DNA of 64,000 bases from Candidatus Nitrosocosmicus agrestis (GTDB lineage: Archaea > Thermoproteota > Nitrososphaeria > Nitrososphaerales > Nitrososphaeraceae), in the NCBI RefSeq assembly GCF_008389435.1, contig NZ_VUYS01000009.1, positions 1-64,000 of the forward strand. The letters are read 5' to 3'. The notes beneath the pieces are model-generated. The model saw nothing but the letters and a program-made list of their open reading frames with translations, searched no databases and was not told the origin of the DNA. The position numbers were made by a program, and so were the translations under genes. This document shows positions 7,995 through 18,471 of the stretch, one piece after another. Position 1 is the first letter of the stretch; each line of letters opens with the position of its first letter.

Positions 7995-9710
7995 CTATTT
8001 GAAAATTTCGTTTCTTAATTTTCTGTTATATCTTAACCCAAATCTATGTGATTCGTCTCTTATATGTTGAAGTATCTTGATTGCCTTTTGATCACGTGGA
8101 ATGATTATCGGGTCGGCTGCAAATTTCGTGAATATTTCTTCATTTTCTTTAGCGATAGATATGCAATCCGTTTCTTTGAAACCTAACTCTTCAAGTGCCC
8201 TAAGTGCAGTGTTTAAGTGACCTCTTCCTCCATCTATTAGTATTAGATCAGGATTCTCTCTAAATTCAGGCTGATTACTGTTGTGACTTTTATACAGATG
8301 CACTCTTCCATATCTTCTCTTTATCAACTCGTCCATCATTGAATAATCATTTTGTTGATTTACTTTTTTTACTTTGAATTTCATATATTCGCTTTTTTTT
8401 GGTTTTCCATTAACAAATCTAGTACAGGCACCCACTGCATAATCATCTCCGAAATTTGATATATCAAAACAATCTATAATGTAAGGAAGTCTATTAAGTT
8501 TCAGTATTTGAACCAAGTCGTCAAGCGCTGGTTCATGACCTTTTTCTATATAGTTCTTTAAATTTGTAAGTAAAAGCCGCATTATTTTTGTTTTCTTTGT
8601 TATATAGTCTGAATCATGGGAAACTTCATTCTCATTTTGATTTTGTAGTGTGATTATTCTGATATTGGTGTTAGTAATGTCTAAAATGATTTCTTCTAGT
8701 TTTGGAGCATCAGCAATTTCAATATTAGTAAAAACAGTTCTGGGGATTTCTGGATTAGATATATAATATTGACTTATAAAGCTCGAAATTGAGTTATCTC
8801 CAATGAGATCAAATTGATACCTTTTCATATCGCTGATAACGCCATTCCTACTTAGAAGGGTCATGACATGTACCATTCCATTTAATTTATCTGAATAGAA
8901 TCCCATGTACTCTTCTAAAGATCTTTCATATACATTACTTTCAATTTTCTGATTCTCTAGCAAATTCTGGAGTCTATGAATAGTGTCACGAAAATAAATT
9001 GCTCGTTCAAACTCTTTGTTCTTTGAGGATTCTCTCATCTCTACTTCTAATTTTTGGCAAAATTCATTCAAGTTATTGTTGTTCTTCAATATACTCTTTA
9101 ATGATTCCACATTTGCCTTGTATTCTTCAGAGCTGACTTTGTTAATACAAGGCGCATCACAATTTCCAATATGATATTCTAAACACTCTTTCTTTGGAAG
9201 AGTATTACATATCCTAATCTTGAACATTTTCCTTAACAGCCCTACCGTTAAATATCTGGAACTTCCTTTGACAAAAGGGCCTATGATTTCACCTGATTCA
9301 TTTGATAGGTCGCCCTTTCTATTCCTCCTTGCAACATTTAGTCTTGGAAATTTCTCATTTGTAATTCTTAAATACGTATATTTTTGCTGATCCTTAAGCT
9401 CTATATTATAAATCGGTCTATATTTTTTTATTAGGTTTGATTCGAGTAAAAAAGCTTCAATTTCATTGTCTGTAATAATATAATCTATGTGTTTGACTTT
9501 TGATATCAGAATGCTTGTTTTCCAATGCTGATTGTCTCTATTTGAAGATCTATCGATGAAGTAACTCTTTACCCTTTTTCTGAGGTTTTTTGCTTTTCCA
9601 ATGTAAATTACTTTGCCTTTGGAATCTTGCATCATATATACCCCAGGTTTTTGAGGATAGGGAAAATCTGATAAATTATTAAGAATGTCTATCATTTTAT
9701 GCTGTATCAT
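7995..9710 (-). CDS. uvrC: Excinuclease ABC subunit C, lacking the C-terminal HhH region
   Basis: The nuclease of nucleotide excision repair, cutting both sides of a lesion with UvrB. From ATG 9710 the GIY-YIG domain begins with GVYMM (residue 23) and IYIGKAKNLRKRV; next come a Cys-rich segment, a UVR motif (KNKEFERAIYFRDTIHRL) that binds UvrB, and the RNase H-like endonuclease domain with CFDISNFGDDYAVG, DLILIDGGRGHL and RDESHRFGL. The protein stops 12 residues after that last motif, where most UvrC proteins continue into two helix-hairpin-helix motifs. Only 69 bp separate its stop from the cbiA start, so no frameshifted tail is hidden. A TTG at 9722 is an alternative start. Confidence 0.93.
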   Translation of the reverse strand: MIQHKMIDILNNLSDFPYPQKPGVYMMQDSKGKVIYIGKAKNLRKRVKSYFIDRSSNRDNQHWKTSILISKVKHIDYIITDNEIEAFLLESNLIKKYRPIYNIELKDQQKYTYLRITNEKFPRLNVARRNRKGDLSNESGEIIGPFVKGSSRYLTVGLLRKMFKIRICNTLPKKECLEYHIGNCDAPCINKVSSEEYKANVESLKSILKNNNNLNEFCQKLEVEMRESSKNKEFERAIYFRDTIHRLQNLLENQKIESNVYERSLEEYMGFYSDKLNGMVHVMTLLSRNGVISDMKRYQFDLIGDNSISSFISQYYISNPEIPRTVFTNIEIADAPKLEEIILDITNTNIRIITLQNQNENEVSHDSDYITKKTKIMRLLLTNLKNYIEKGHEPALDDLVQILKLNRLPYIIDCFDISNFGDDYAVGACTRFVNGKPKKSEYMKFKVKKVNQQNDYSMMDELIKRRYGRVHLYKSHNSNQPEFRENPDLILIDGGRGHLNTALRALEELGFKETDCISIAKENEEIFTKFAADPIIIPRDQKAIKILQHIRDESHRFGLRYNRKLRNEIFK

Positions 9711-9782
9711 CAGTATCCACAAATATCCCTACTGAAAAGAATTGAATCCAAACCCATGACTGGATCAGTATTTATCATTCCT

Positions 9783-12665
9783 TCAACTTGTAATTATTTC
9801 AGTCTCTTTACCTGCAGATACCAATTTTTCCTTTAAAAATTTTCCAGTATAACTTTTTTTATTTTTAGATATCTCTTCTGGCAATCCCATATCGACAATA
9901 TATCCGCCATTGATTCCGCCTTCTGGTCCAAGATCGACTATCCAGTCTGCTGAAGATATTACGTCCAGATTATGTTCTATGATTATGATTGTATTTCCTA
10001 GATCTCTTAGTCTAAATAAGATATTCAACAACTTTCTTACATCTGAGAAATGTAGTCCTGTAGTAGGTTCATCCAAAATATACAGCGTATTCCCAGAGTC
10101 TTTTTTTGAGAGTTCTGAAGCCAACTTTATCCTTTGAGCTTCACCGCCAGATAATGTAGTTGCTGGCTGACCTAGATGTAAGTAACCTAATCCTACATCT
10201 TGCAATAGTTCTAATTTTCTCTTTATAGCTAAATTATGTTTGAAAAATTCCAGGGCTTCATCAACCGTCATATTAAGGACCTCTGAAATACTTTTACCTT
10301 TGTATTTTACATCTAACGTTTCATCGTTGTATCTATTTCCATTACATTGATCACAAGTTATGTAAACATCTGGCAGAAATTGCATCTCAATTTTTCTAAC
10401 TCCAGCTCCGTCACAGACGTCGCATCGGCCGCCATGTATATTAAAAGAAAATCTGCCCATTTTATATCCTCTCTCTCTCGAAATTTGAGTTTTTGAGAAT
10501 ATGTCTCTAATATACGTAAAGGCATTGACATAGGTAATGGCGTTGGATCTTGGTGTTCTTCCGATAGGGGACTGATCGATACCAATTACTTTATCAATAT
10601 ATTCAAATCCTTCTATGCTCTTGACTTTTCCTACCCTGAGTTTTGATTTATTAAAGTAGTTGTTTAGAGAGTTAAATAAAATGTCATTTACCAGGGTAGA
10701 TTTGCCTGAACCAGAAACACCTGTAACTACTGTAATAGCTCCGATCGGAAATTTTGGATTAATTTTTTTTAGATTATTTTCACTTGCATCATTTACACGG
10801 ATGAATTTGTCTGAAATATTCTTTCTATTTGATTGCTGGTGTGCGGTTTCGTTACCATTTAAAAATCCTGCAGTTATTGATCCTGGATTCGACACAATGC
10901 ATTCTAATGGGCCTTCAGCAACTACCTGTCCACCATGGATCCCTGCTTTGGGACCAATATCTATTATCCAGTCTGCGTTTTTTATGATTTCTTCGTCATG
11001 TTCTACCACAATTACTGTGTTTCCTAAATTTCTGAGATGAAATAGTGTGTTGATTAATAAACTGTTGTCTTTCTGATGAAGACCAATAGTAGGTTCATCA
11101 AGTACGTATAAAACTCCGGTAAGATTTGTGCCTATTTGTGTGGCAAGTCGAATTCTCTGAGATTCACCTCCTGATAGTGTTCCTGCACTTCTATTCAAAT
11201 TTAAATAATCCAAACCTACGTTTGACAAAAATTTTAATCTGCTGTTTATTTCCTTTAACACCTGCTTTGAAATGGTTATATCTGTTTGATTCAATGACAA
11301 ATTACCAAAGAACTCGATAATTTTATCAACAGAAAGATCACAAACTTCTATGATGGATTTACCATTTATTTTGACCGCTAGACTTTCTTCTTTTAGTCTT
11401 TTGCCCTTGCAAGATTCACATGGTTTTTCAATCATGAATTCTTTTATCTCTTCCCTTTTGGAGTCTGATTCTGTCTCGTTGAATACTCTCTGCAGGTTTG
11501 GAATGACTCCCTCAAATCTACCTGAATATTCCCATGAACTATCGCTTGATCTGGAAGTATAGTTGTACCGTATTTTAGAATCAGTTCCGTACAATATGGT
11601 CTCAATTTGCTTGTGGCTTAGCTTATTTATTGGTGTATTTAAACTAAAACCGAACTGTTTACCTACATCCTTTAGCATAGAAACCCTGAAATTCGCAAAT
11701 TGTCCCTGTGACCATGGTTTTATAGCTCCTTCCAAAATACTCAAATTCTTATCAGGAATGATCAAATCTGGATCAAATTCTGTTTCGATACCTAGTCCGT
11801 GACATGCCTGGCAGGCCCCGAATGGTGAATTGAATGAAAATGATCTAGGTTCCATCTCTCCAATACTTATATTACACACAGGGCAGGCATTCTTTTGAGA
11901 GTAGATGTATTCATTGTCTCCAGTTAGTATTTGAACAACTCCTTTACTCTTGTTTAATGCTGTTTGGACAGCTTCAGAAATTCGATCTTTTTCCTCTGTC
12001 AAGTCTTCTGAAAAAATTCTGTCTACGACAATTTCAATGGAATGTCTCAAATGCTTCTCTTTTGCAGGAATTAGATTTAGATCTTTTAGTTCACTAAGAT
12101 CTACTATTTGTTTATCAAGTCTTATTCTGTAATATCCTTCACTCTTGATATCTTCAAGTAATTTTTCATGAGTTCCTTTACGTTCTTTTATTATAGGACT
12201 CAAAATGTAAATGAATTCTCCGATCAAATTCGTTTTTGTACTAAGGATTGAGTTAACTATAGAATCAAGTGATTGATAAGAAATTTCTCGATTGCACTTT
12301 GGACAATAGGGCACTCCTATCTTCGAATATAACAATCTTAAATAATCATATATTTCAGTTATGGTCCCTACGGTAGAACGAGGATTCTTATTCGTAGTTT
12401 TCTGTTGAATAGCTATTGCTGGAGACAGTCCTTCTATAGTATCAACATCTGGTTTGTCCATCGTTTGTAAAAACTGTCTTGCATAAGCTGACAATGATTC
12501 AACATATCTTCTCTGTCCTTCTGCAAAAATAGTATCAAAAGCCAGAGTTGATTTTCCTGATCCTGAGAGCCCAGTAATTACCACCAATTTATTTTTGGGA
12601 ATTTCAAGGCTTATGTTCTTTAAATTGTGCTGTCTTGCACCTTTAATAATAATTCTATTTTCCAT
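9783..12665 (-). CDS. uvrA: Excinuclease ABC subunit A
   Basis: Damage-sensing ATPase that loads UvrB on DNA. The 960-residue protein has two ABC ATPase modules: the first with [14 protein letters not shown] near residue 31 and [12 protein letters not shown], the second with [13 protein letters not shown] and [12 protein letters not shown], both followed by LDEPT Walker B segments. Zinc-binding CxxC pairs occur in CPKC, CPVC, CQAC, CDVC and CDQC. The ATG at 12665 lies 6 bp after the uvrB stop, so the pair is one transcript, with uvrC 72 bp further on. Confidence 0.97.
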   Translation of the reverse strand: MENRIIIKGARQHNLKNISLEIPKNKLVVITGLSGSGKSTLAFDTIFAEGQRRYVESLSAYARQFLQTMDKPDVDTIEGLSPAIAIQQKTTNKNPRSTVGTITEIYDYLRLLYSKIGVPYCPKCNREISYQSLDSIVNSILSTKTNLIGEFIYILSPIIKERKGTHEKLLEDIKSEGYYRIRLDKQIVDLSELKDLNLIPAKEKHLRHSIEIVVDRIFSEDLTEEKDRISEAVQTALNKSKGVVQILTGDNEYIYSQKNACPVCNISIGEMEPRSFSFNSPFGACQACHGLGIETEFDPDLIIPDKNLSILEGAIKPWSQGQFANFRVSMLKDVGKQFGFSLNTPINKLSHKQIETILYGTDSKIRYNYTSRSSDSSWEYSGRFEGVIPNLQRVFNETESDSKREEIKEFMIEKPCESCKGKRLKEESLAVKINGKSIIEVCDLSVDKIIEFFGNLSLNQTDITISKQVLKEINSRLKFLSNVGLDYLNLNRSAGTLSGGESQRIRLATQIGTNLTGVLYVLDEPTIGLHQKDNSLLINTLFHLRNLGNTVIVVEHDEEIIKNADWIIDIGPKAGIHGGQVVAEGPLECIVSNPGSITAGFLNGNETAHQQSNRKNISDKFIRVNDASENNLKKINPKFPIGAITVVTGVSGSGKSTLVNDILFNSLNNYFNKSKLRVGKVKSIEGFEYIDKVIGIDQSPIGRTPRSNAITYVNAFTYIRDIFSKTQISRERGYKMGRFSFNIHGGRCDVCDGAGVRKIEMQFLPDVYITCDQCNGNRYNDETLDVKYKGKSISEVLNMTVDEALEFFKHNLAIKRKLELLQDVGLGYLHLGQPATTLSGGEAQRIKLASELSKKDSGNTLYILDEPTTGLHFSDVRKLLNILFRLRDLGNTIIIIEHNLDVISSADWIVDLGPEGGINGGYIVDMGLPEEISKNKKSYTGKFLKEKLVSAGKETEIITS

Positions 12666-12671
12666 TTCAAT

Positions 12672-14630
12672 CTAACTTGTTACTTTTATTGATAACATAT
12701 CGTTAATCCTTTTTAAGTTTTCCCTGGATTCGATTGCCTTCTCAAATTCCAATTCATCTGCGTATTCATTCATCTGAGCCTCTAATTTTAAAGCGAGCTC
12801 TAATAAATCATTACGTGTCATGGTTTTTAGGTCTACCATAGTATTTGAAATGTTCAAATTCTGCGCTGGAATAGACTTAATGATACTGGTAGGGACAATA
12901 TTATGAGCCGTATTATATTCTATTTGTTTTTTACGTCTTCTCGTTGTTTCTGTAATTGCCTCTTTGATGGATTTTGTAATCTTGTCTGAATACAAAATAA
13001 CCTTACCATCCACATTTCTTGCAGCCCTCCCAAAGGTCTGAATTAAGCTAGAATAATTACGTAAAAATCCTTCCTTATCGGCATCCAATATAGCAACAAG
13101 AGATACTTCGGGCAAGTCTAGCCCTTCTCTTAATAGGTTTATTCCTACTAAAACATCGAACTCACCAATCCGTAACTTTCGAAGCAATTCTGTCCTTTCC
13201 AAGCCATTTATTTCTGAATGTATATACCTGACTTTGATTTTGTTCCTTGAAAGGTACTCAGCTAAATCCTCTGCCATTTTCTTAGTCAAAGTTGTAACGA
13301 GAGTTCGTTGTTGATTTAATACTCTCTTGTTGATTTGCTCTATTAAATCTTGCATTTGATTATTTGTTTTCTTGATTTCGATTTCAGGGTCGACTAGACC
13401 TGTGGGTCTTACCAATTGCTCTACAAGGTTATTTTTATTTTTTATTTCGTAACTTCCTGGTGTCGCAGAAACAAAAATTACATTCTGAAGATATTTTTCA
13501 AATTCCTCAAATTTTAGTGGACGGTTGTCAAATGCGCTAGGCAGTCTGAATCCATAATCCACTAATGTTTTCTTTCTCGAAAAATCTCCTTTATACATTC
13601 CCATGACTTGAGGTAATGTTACATGTGATTCATCTATTACAAGGAGAAAGTCATCGCCAAAAAAATCTAATAAACAATATGCAGGCTGCCCTGGAGCTCT
13701 CCCATCAAAATGTCTTGAATAATTTTCAATACCATTGCAATATCCTAACTCAGATAACATTTCTAGATCATAATTTGTTCTCGAAAGTAGTCTTTGACGT
13801 TCCAATTCAGTTGGTAAATGACCCAACCAGTCTGCAAGTTCTGATTTAATCGATTTTATAGCTCGCTTATGACTCTCTTCATCAACGATATAATGTTTTG
13901 CTGGAAAGATTGTAATATATTCCAGTTCCTTTTTAAAGTTCTTTGTTATCTTATCATGAATAGTAATCTTTTCGAGGGTTTTAGCAAATAAACTTATCCT
14001 TAAAAGCTCGTCTGAATAACCTGGGATTATCTCTATGAGATCGCCCTTTACACTAAAGGTTCCATTTTTAAATTCCAAGTCGTTACGTTCGTATCTTATT
14101 TTGAGTAATCTTTTTATTATGTCTCTCCTGTCGACTATCATTTTTTTCCTTAATATAATTGACTGATCTTTCCATTCTTGAGGTGAACCTAGAGAGTATA
14201 TGCATGATACGGTTGCAACGATTATGGTGGGTTCTCCCGAAAGTAACATAGATGTTGCCTCTAATCTGAATTGTTCTATTCTTGAATTAATCTCAGTATC
14301 TTTCTCTATATAAGTATCACTTTGAGGGATATAGCTCTCTGGTTGGTAATAATCATAAAAACTAACAAAGTATCCAACATTATTGTTTGGAAAAAATTCC
14401 TTGAATTCTGTATATAACTGAGCTGCTAAAGTTTTGTTGTGAGAAATGATAAGTGTATTTTTATTTACTTTTTGGATTACGTTTGCAATCGTAAAGGTCT
14501 TACCACTGCCAGTGACTCCCAAAAGTACTTGTTTGTTCTTGCCGTTCTTTAAACCCTCTACCAAACCCTTAATTGCGCTAGGCTGGTCGCCTTTTGGTAC
14601 TAGTTCTTTAGAAATTTCAAATCTGTCCAT
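12672..14630 (-). CDS. uvrB: Excinuclease ABC subunit B
   Basis: Helicase-like damage verification subunit. Walker A GVTGSGKT (near residue 39), the beta-hairpin region [20 protein letters not shown] that inserts between strands, DEXX-type DESH, and the C-terminal helicase motif QTFGRAARN are all present. A UVR domain ([18 protein letters not shown]) at the C-terminus would contact UvrC. 652 residues is a full-length protein. It is the first gene of the uvrB-uvrA-uvrC unit, with ATG at 14630. The UvrABC system is bacterial in origin and is known from several archaeal groups, including thaumarchaea. Confidence 0.97.
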   Translation of the reverse strand: MDRFEISKELVPKGDQPSAIKGLVEGLKNGKNKQVLLGVTGSGKTFTIANVIQKVNKNTLIISHNKTLAAQLYTEFKEFFPNNNVGYFVSFYDYYQPESYIPQSDTYIEKDTEINSRIEQFRLEATSMLLSGEPTIIVATVSCIYSLGSPQEWKDQSIILRKKMIVDRRDIIKRLLKIRYERNDLEFKNGTFSVKGDLIEIIPGYSDELLRISLFAKTLEKITIHDKITKNFKKELEYITIFPAKHYIVDEESHKRAIKSIKSELADWLGHLPTELERQRLLSRTNYDLEMLSELGYCNGIENYSRHFDGRAPGQPAYCLLDFFGDDFLLVIDESHVTLPQVMGMYKGDFSRKKTLVDYGFRLPSAFDNRPLKFEEFEKYLQNVIFVSATPGSYEIKNKNNLVEQLVRPTGLVDPEIEIKKTNNQMQDLIEQINKRVLNQQRTLVTTLTKKMAEDLAEYLSRNKIKVRYIHSEINGLERTELLRKLRIGEFDVLVGINLLREGLDLPEVSLVAILDADKEGFLRNYSSLIQTFGRAARNVDGKVILYSDKITKSIKEAITETTRRRKKQIEYNTAHNIVPTSIIKSIPAQNLNISNTMVDLKTMTRNDLLELALKLEAQMNEYADELEFEKAIESRENLKRINDMLSIKVTS

Positions 14631-14728
14631 AATTTAAACCCCAAAATTAATTTCACGGAAAAGATAATATTTTCCACCACTCACGGTTTTATCGAGCAAT
14701 TCGGATAAATAATATTTTGCATAATATC

Positions 14729-16060
14729 TCAAGTAAACTTGGATAGCGCATCGACTGGGGGAATTTTAGACCCTTTATAAGCTGGATATAAACCTGCAAA
14801 AATACTCAAGACTATTACTGTAAATGCTATTTTAGAAATTTCAAGAACATTAAAAATCGGAAGAATCTCAAGAGGTAAATCAAGGAAGTACAAAAAGCCT
14901 ATTAGCAATAAATAGGAACCAATAAAACCAAATACTATTCCAAATATGGCCCCGAAAACCCCAACAAAAACAGATTCGGTAAGAAACATTCCGAGAATTA
15001 TTCTGTTGGTACCACCAAGTGCTTTTAGTATGCCTATCTCTCTGGTCCTTTCAACTACTGAAGTGTAAATCGTTATTATTATCCCTAACGCACCAACAAT
15101 CAAGGATATTACCGCGATGCTTGAAATAAAGGTTGTTACCCCAATTATGAATTTTGTTATACTCTTGACAATTTCCATAGAATTCAATATCGTAATTTGA
15201 TTATTGAAATGCTTTTGAATTTGCTTTACTAGATCATCTACTTTATTCACGTCGTCATATGTCAGAAATAACAAATCATAATCATTTCCTTTATCAAGAA
15301 TCTTCTTTCCATTATTTACATCAATAAAAATTGAGTTATCAATAATTGGATTACCTGTAGAATTTAGTAAACTAAAAAGATTGTATTGATTACTCTCAGA
15401 AGGTTTGTCTGAAGTTTCAATTATTTCTCGGATTTTGTTTATTGTCACGACAATATTTTTCTGTTGAGGGGGTTCTCTTCCTTCAATGTTACTTTGAATG
15501 TCTTTTCGAATCCCTTGCGAGTGAGTAAGTGAAATTTTTTCACCAATTTTTTCTGGAATTATCACACTATTATGATCATTATCCTTGCTTAGTATGGGAT
15601 CCAGTTTCGCATTTGGAATTATTTTGTTGATGTTTTTGAAGTCCACAGCTAGTATGTTAGTAACTTGAGAATGGTTCTTGTAATTTAGCATCGCAACACC
15701 TTGATATGCGGGGTAAATGTCTTGTACTCCGTTTAAATTTTCCAAATAATTAATTGTAGTGCTGTTAAGCGGGATACTCTTTCCTATCATAGTTGTATTT
15801 TGATCAAAAAGTACTTGGAGTTTGTTTCGTATTCCTTCTACGCTTGATTCTTGAATGTTATCTGTATTTGAGATAATAATTTGGTTTGGAAGTATATTTT
15901 TAAAATTCTGTTCCACAAAGTGTACTAAACCTTGTGATAGACTATTTAAAGAGACAAGCAGTCCACACCCCATAATTATCATTAAGATGGTGAGTGTGTT
16001 ACGGGTTCTTCTTTCCTTTATCGAACTATAGGTTAAAAAAAGCATCTCCTTAAAGTCCAT
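14729..16060 (-). CDS. ABC transporter permease of the MacB/FtsX type
   Basis: An integral membrane protein with one N-terminal membrane segment (RNTLTILMIIMGCGLLVSL), a long extracytoplasmic domain of about 220 residues, and three C-terminal membrane segments including the FtsX motif VVERTREIGILKALGG. This is the MacB topology of lipoprotein/antimicrobial export or mechanotransmission permeases. ATG 16060 is the preferred start; a GTG at 16075 would add five residues. No ATP-binding partner gene lies next to it in the window: the neighbours are uvrB and a divergent amidotransferase. Substrate unknown. Confidence 0.85.
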   Translation of the reverse strand: MDFKEMLFLTYSSIKERRTRNTLTILMIIMGCGLLVSLNSLSQGLVHFVEQNFKNILPNQIIISNTDNIQESSVEGIRNKLQVLFDQNTTMIGKSIPLNSTTINYLENLNGVQDIYPAYQGVAMLNYKNHSQVTNILAVDFKNINKIIPNAKLDPILSKDNDHNSVIIPEKIGEKISLTHSQGIRKDIQSNIEGREPPQQKNIVVTINKIREIIETSDKPSESNQYNLFSLLNSTGNPIIDNSIFIDVNNGKKILDKGNDYDLLFLTYDDVNKVDDLVKQIQKHFNNQITILNSMEIVKSITKFIIGVTTFISSIAVISLIVGALGIIITIYTSVVERTREIGILKALGGTNRIILGMFLTESVFVGVFGAIFGIVFGFIGSYLLLIGFLYFLDLPLEILPIFNVLEISKIAFTVIVLSIFAGLYPAYKGSKIPPVDALSKFT

Positions 16061-16090
16061 ATGTATTAATATCACGATTTAAGCAACTGG

Positions 16091-16098
16091 TTATATAA
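16091..16098 (+). promoter_or_regulatory. TATA-like element before the amidotransferase gene
   Basis: TTATATAA about 30 bp upstream of the ATG at 16128, the distance expected for an archaeal TATA box serving a transcript with a very short leader. Assigned by sequence and spacing only. Confidence 0.45.
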
Positions 16099-16127
16099 TG
16101 CTTTTAAGACGTAGCGAACATTAGTTA

Positions 16128-16832
16128 ATGAACTTGGGCCGCAATAATCAAATTTTGTGTTTAAGAAATATTGATATAGAAACCTTAGGTAACTATGAGA
16201 AATTATTAACAGAGGATGGCTACCGTATAATTGACATTATGGCCAGTGATTTAGTTACACTATCAGTCCAAGTTGATAGATATGATGCAATTTTTGTTTT
16301 AGGTGGACCAATGTCTGCAAACGATGACTATGATTATCTACATTATGAGAAGCAATTGATCTCCCGTGCAGTAGAGAATCACATTCCTTTAATGGGTATT
16401 TGTTTAGGATCGCAGCTAATTGCAGCTTCATGCGGAGGGAAAGTCTACAAGGGCGTAAAAAAAGAAATTGGTTGGGGAGATGTCTCTCTGACTAAAATTG
16501 GGTCGGAAAGAATATTCAAGAATAATTTTACTAACTCTCTACAGGTGTTTCATTGGCATGGAGATACTTTTTTGCCCCCGGTCGGTGCAGAAATCTTATC
16601 TAGAAACGAGTTATATATACAAGCTTTTAAGTATCGATCTGCAATTGGAATCCAATTTCATATTGAAGTTAATCAACGAATGATTATGGATTGGTCTAAT
16701 AGATATAAAAAAGAAATCGAGCTTGAGGGTATCTCAGTAGATAATTTTTTTCGCAAAAAAGAGCAAGATTTTGCGAGGTTGACTGACACATCGAAAGTGT
16801 TCTATGAATATTTCAAATCCTTCTTTAACTGA
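16128..16832 (+). CDS. Class I glutamine amidotransferase-like protein
   Basis: A stand-alone 234-residue class I amidotransferase domain. The nucleophile elbow is GICLGSQLIA with C92, and the downstream histidine-acid pair is seen in GIQFHIEV. VFHWHGD between them is typical of the GMP-synthase-like branch that includes gamma-glutamyl hydrolase/transferase relatives. No synthetase domain is attached and no partner is adjacent, so it may hydrolyse gamma-glutamyl compounds rather than feed ammonia to a known synthase. It is transcribed away from the permease gene. Confidence 0.8.
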   Translation: MNLGRNNQILCLRNIDIETLGNYEKLLTEDGYRIIDIMASDLVTLSVQVDRYDAIFVLGGPMSANDDYDYLHYEKQLISRAVENHIPLMGICLGSQLIAASCGGKVYKGVKKEIGWGDVSLTKIGSERIFKNNFTNSLQVFHWHGDTFLPPVGAEILSRNELYIQAFKYRSAIGIQFHIEVNQRMIMDWSNRYKKEIELEGISVDNFFRKKEQDFARLTDTSKVFYEYFKSFFN

Positions 16833-17293
16833 TTAAATGTCATGTGTTACTCTGTTATTATGGTGAAGTTGGGTCGATTTCAGAATTTTAGTTCAATACA
16901 TTACTAGAAAAATAAAAAACCCATTAATTCTAACTTAACTTGAATTTTGAATATAAATATTTAATTTTTGACTCTAAACGATTTTAGTTGGTGTTTGTAT
17001 AGATCTTCCAAATTTACTGAACCCTGCTCTGAATACCAAATGTTATATTCTATTTTCTCCGACTTGAACACACAAATTGACACCCTTGTCTGTCACCGAT
17101 TGGGAATATAAAAATCGGTAAAAACTGCATAGTAAATCTTGCCTATCAAATTCCGAGTATCCTCAAGCTTAACATTAGCCATTGGTTTGACTGTATTACA
17201 AGTTCTAACTTTATCATGTAAATTCTTTTCAATTGCTAGTGCTCCCTCGGGATTTACCATATCGTTTAGACAATCAATAAATATTTTTAAATA

Positions 17294-17301
17294 AAATTCC
17301 A
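17294..17301. repeat. Target-site duplication, left copy
   Basis: AAATTCCA, directly abutting the left inverted repeat of the insertion element and identical to the bases after the right end. Eight bases is the usual duplication length for IS6-family transposition. Confidence 0.9.
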
Positions 17302-17987
17302 GGCTCTGTTAACTTAACGAAAAAGCTATAGTTTGAAGATGTTGTCCCTATTTCAATTATGGTTATAAAAAGAAATAAAGAACATCTTTGTTTGATATCG
17401 AACGTGCATTATATTTGTACTTTCTTGGTTTGTCGACTAGATGTGTTGCCAAAGCATTGTTATTCTTACATAATGTTAAGAGAAGCCATGTTTCAATTTG
17501 GAAATGGATTCAAAAATGTCATCCTAGAAAAACATCCTCAAAGAAAAGAAGAACAGTTGAGGAATTCATTGTTGATGAAACATTACTTAAGGTAGGTCCA
17601 GAATTAATATGGCTTTGGATTGCAATTGAGCCAGAAAACAGGCAGATTCTCGCACAAAATATAACTCAAGAAAGAAACATGTTAATTGCTGAGAGGTTTC
17701 TGTCAGGAGCTGTCAGAGACTATGGAAAACACCCTGTATCCACAGATGGCGGAACCTGGTATCCAATGGCTTGTCAGTTTCTCGGACTAGATCATCATGT
17801 TCATTCTCCTTTAGAGAAAAGCATGATTGAAAGGACAATGCAATATATCAAGGACATAACGGAAAGTTTTGATGACTACTTTCCGTATAGACAGAAGAAC
17901 TGTAAACTAAAACATGTGCGGAACTGGTTGAATCTTTTTGTCAACTATCATAATAAGGAGCTGATTTATGCTTAAGTTAACAGCGCC
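17302..17987 (+). mobile_element. Complete IS6-like insertion sequence, 686 bp
   Basis: The element is bounded by 16-bp inverted repeats, GGCTCTGTTAACTTAA at 17302-17317 and TTAAGTTAACAGCGCC at 17972-17987, that match at 15 of 16 positions. The GGCTCTGTT start resembles the known IS6/IS240 terminus. A perfect 8-bp target duplication flanks it. A single transposase gene fills most of the element and its stop lies inside the right repeat. Intact ends and identical target copies suggest a fairly recent insertion. Confidence 0.92.
17388..17975 (+). CDS. IS6-family DDE transposase
   Basis: A 195-residue transposase. The N-terminus has a helix-turn-helix-like segment (LYLYFLGLSTRCVAKAL then VSIWKWIQK), followed by the DDE catalytic core: D in FIVDETLLKVG, D in HPVSTDGGTWYP, and E in SMIERTMQYIKDITESFDDY. 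The IERTMQYIKDRTE-like motif is characteristic of the IS6/IS240 group. The frame opens with TTG at 17388; the frame is closed 12 bp upstream, so no ATG start is available in frame. All three acidic residues are present, so the enzyme may be active. Confidence 0.88.
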   Translation: MFDIERALYLYFLGLSTRCVAKALLFLHNVKRSHVSIWKWIQKCHPRKTSSKKRRTVEEFIVDETLLKVGPELIWLWIAIEPENRQILAQNITQERNMLIAERFLSGAVRDYGKHPVSTDGGTWYPMACQFLGLDHHVHSPLEKSMIERTMQYIKDITESFDDYFPYRQKNCKLKHVRNWLNLFVNYHNKELIYA

Positions 17988-17995
17988 AAATTCCA
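17988..17995. repeat. Target-site duplication, right copy
   Basis: AAATTCCA, identical to 17294-17301, immediately after the right terminal inverted repeat. Confidence 0.9.
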
Positions 17996-18021
17996 TATCG
18001 ATTGATTTGTAATCGGAAAGT

Positions 18022-18063
18022 GCCGAAAATAAGATTTTTTTCCAATTTTAACTTCTTTTCGGC
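18022..18063. repeat. Inverted repeat with 8-bp arms
   Basis: GCCGAAAA at 18022-18029 and TTTTCGGC at 18056-18063 can pair around a 26-base AT-rich loop. It lies just beyond the decayed gene and could be a remnant element end or a weak hairpin. No function is evident. Confidence 0.4.
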
Positions 18064-18092
18064 TTGCACCCCCTATGGATTGCATATGATTT

Positions 18093-18413
18093 TCAAAACC
18101 ATAAAACTTTCTCGAGATTAATTTGCCAGACTAACAAAAAGATCCCAAACCCTAATCCCATGTCTGCAACCTTGCCTTCAAAAAGAAGAGTACTATTAAC
18201 ATCATGTAGGAGGAGTGTCCAGGTTTTAAAAGATTGGTGAATGATAGGGCTGCAAAAACTCGTTGTTTCTTCAAACAAATCATTGTGGCGAACACCCTAC
18301 GAACCATCCTTGCCAAATTTAAACATATAAACAAATTTATTCTCATAATTTACCATAGATCTCACTTGATACCCTTTATGAAGAACAATGGGACTTTCTA
18401 CTTCAGCAAATAC
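18093..18413 (-). pseudogene. Decayed reading frame with an internal stop
   Basis: One minus-strand frame is open from 18413 to 18093 except for a single TAG near 18298. Before the stop it reads through KGYQVRSMVNYENKFVYMFK and after it GVRHNDLFEETTSF, and the composition looks protein-like rather than random. I do not recognise the family. It sits between the IS element and the tRNA gene in a stretch with no intact gene. It may be the 5' part of the same locus as the interrupted gene or an independent relic; chance openness in AT-rich DNA cannot be excluded. Confidence 0.3.
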
Positions 18414-18471
18414 CTATTCTTATATTCAAGATAAATAGAATTTTTTTTGTCAGGAGCTTAGGATAGGCAAT

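Larger units (their letters stand above)
16961..18047 (-). pseudogene. Decayed gene interrupted by the IS6-like element
   Basis: Reading the minus strand, an open frame starts after a TAA near 18050, passes the insertion site and, when the IS and one target copy are removed, continues without a break from 18047 to 17988 and on from 17293 down to about 17095 (about 85 codons). It then needs two frame changes to keep an amino-acid pattern that reaches a TAA at 16961-16963. The product is not recognised. No intact start of normal strength is visible. The joining of one frame across the insertion is directly seen; the claim that this was once a functional protein is inference. Confidence 0.45.

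Noticed and set aside
10660-11040. Plus-strand 126-codon ORF inside uvrA
   Set aside because: Antisense to the conserved ABC ATPase sequence; composition explained by the uvrA codons.
17359-17595. Alternative 78-codon ORF starting with ATG at the transposase 5' end
   Set aside because: It is in another frame; the family motifs lie in the TTG-started frame, which contains all catalytic residues.
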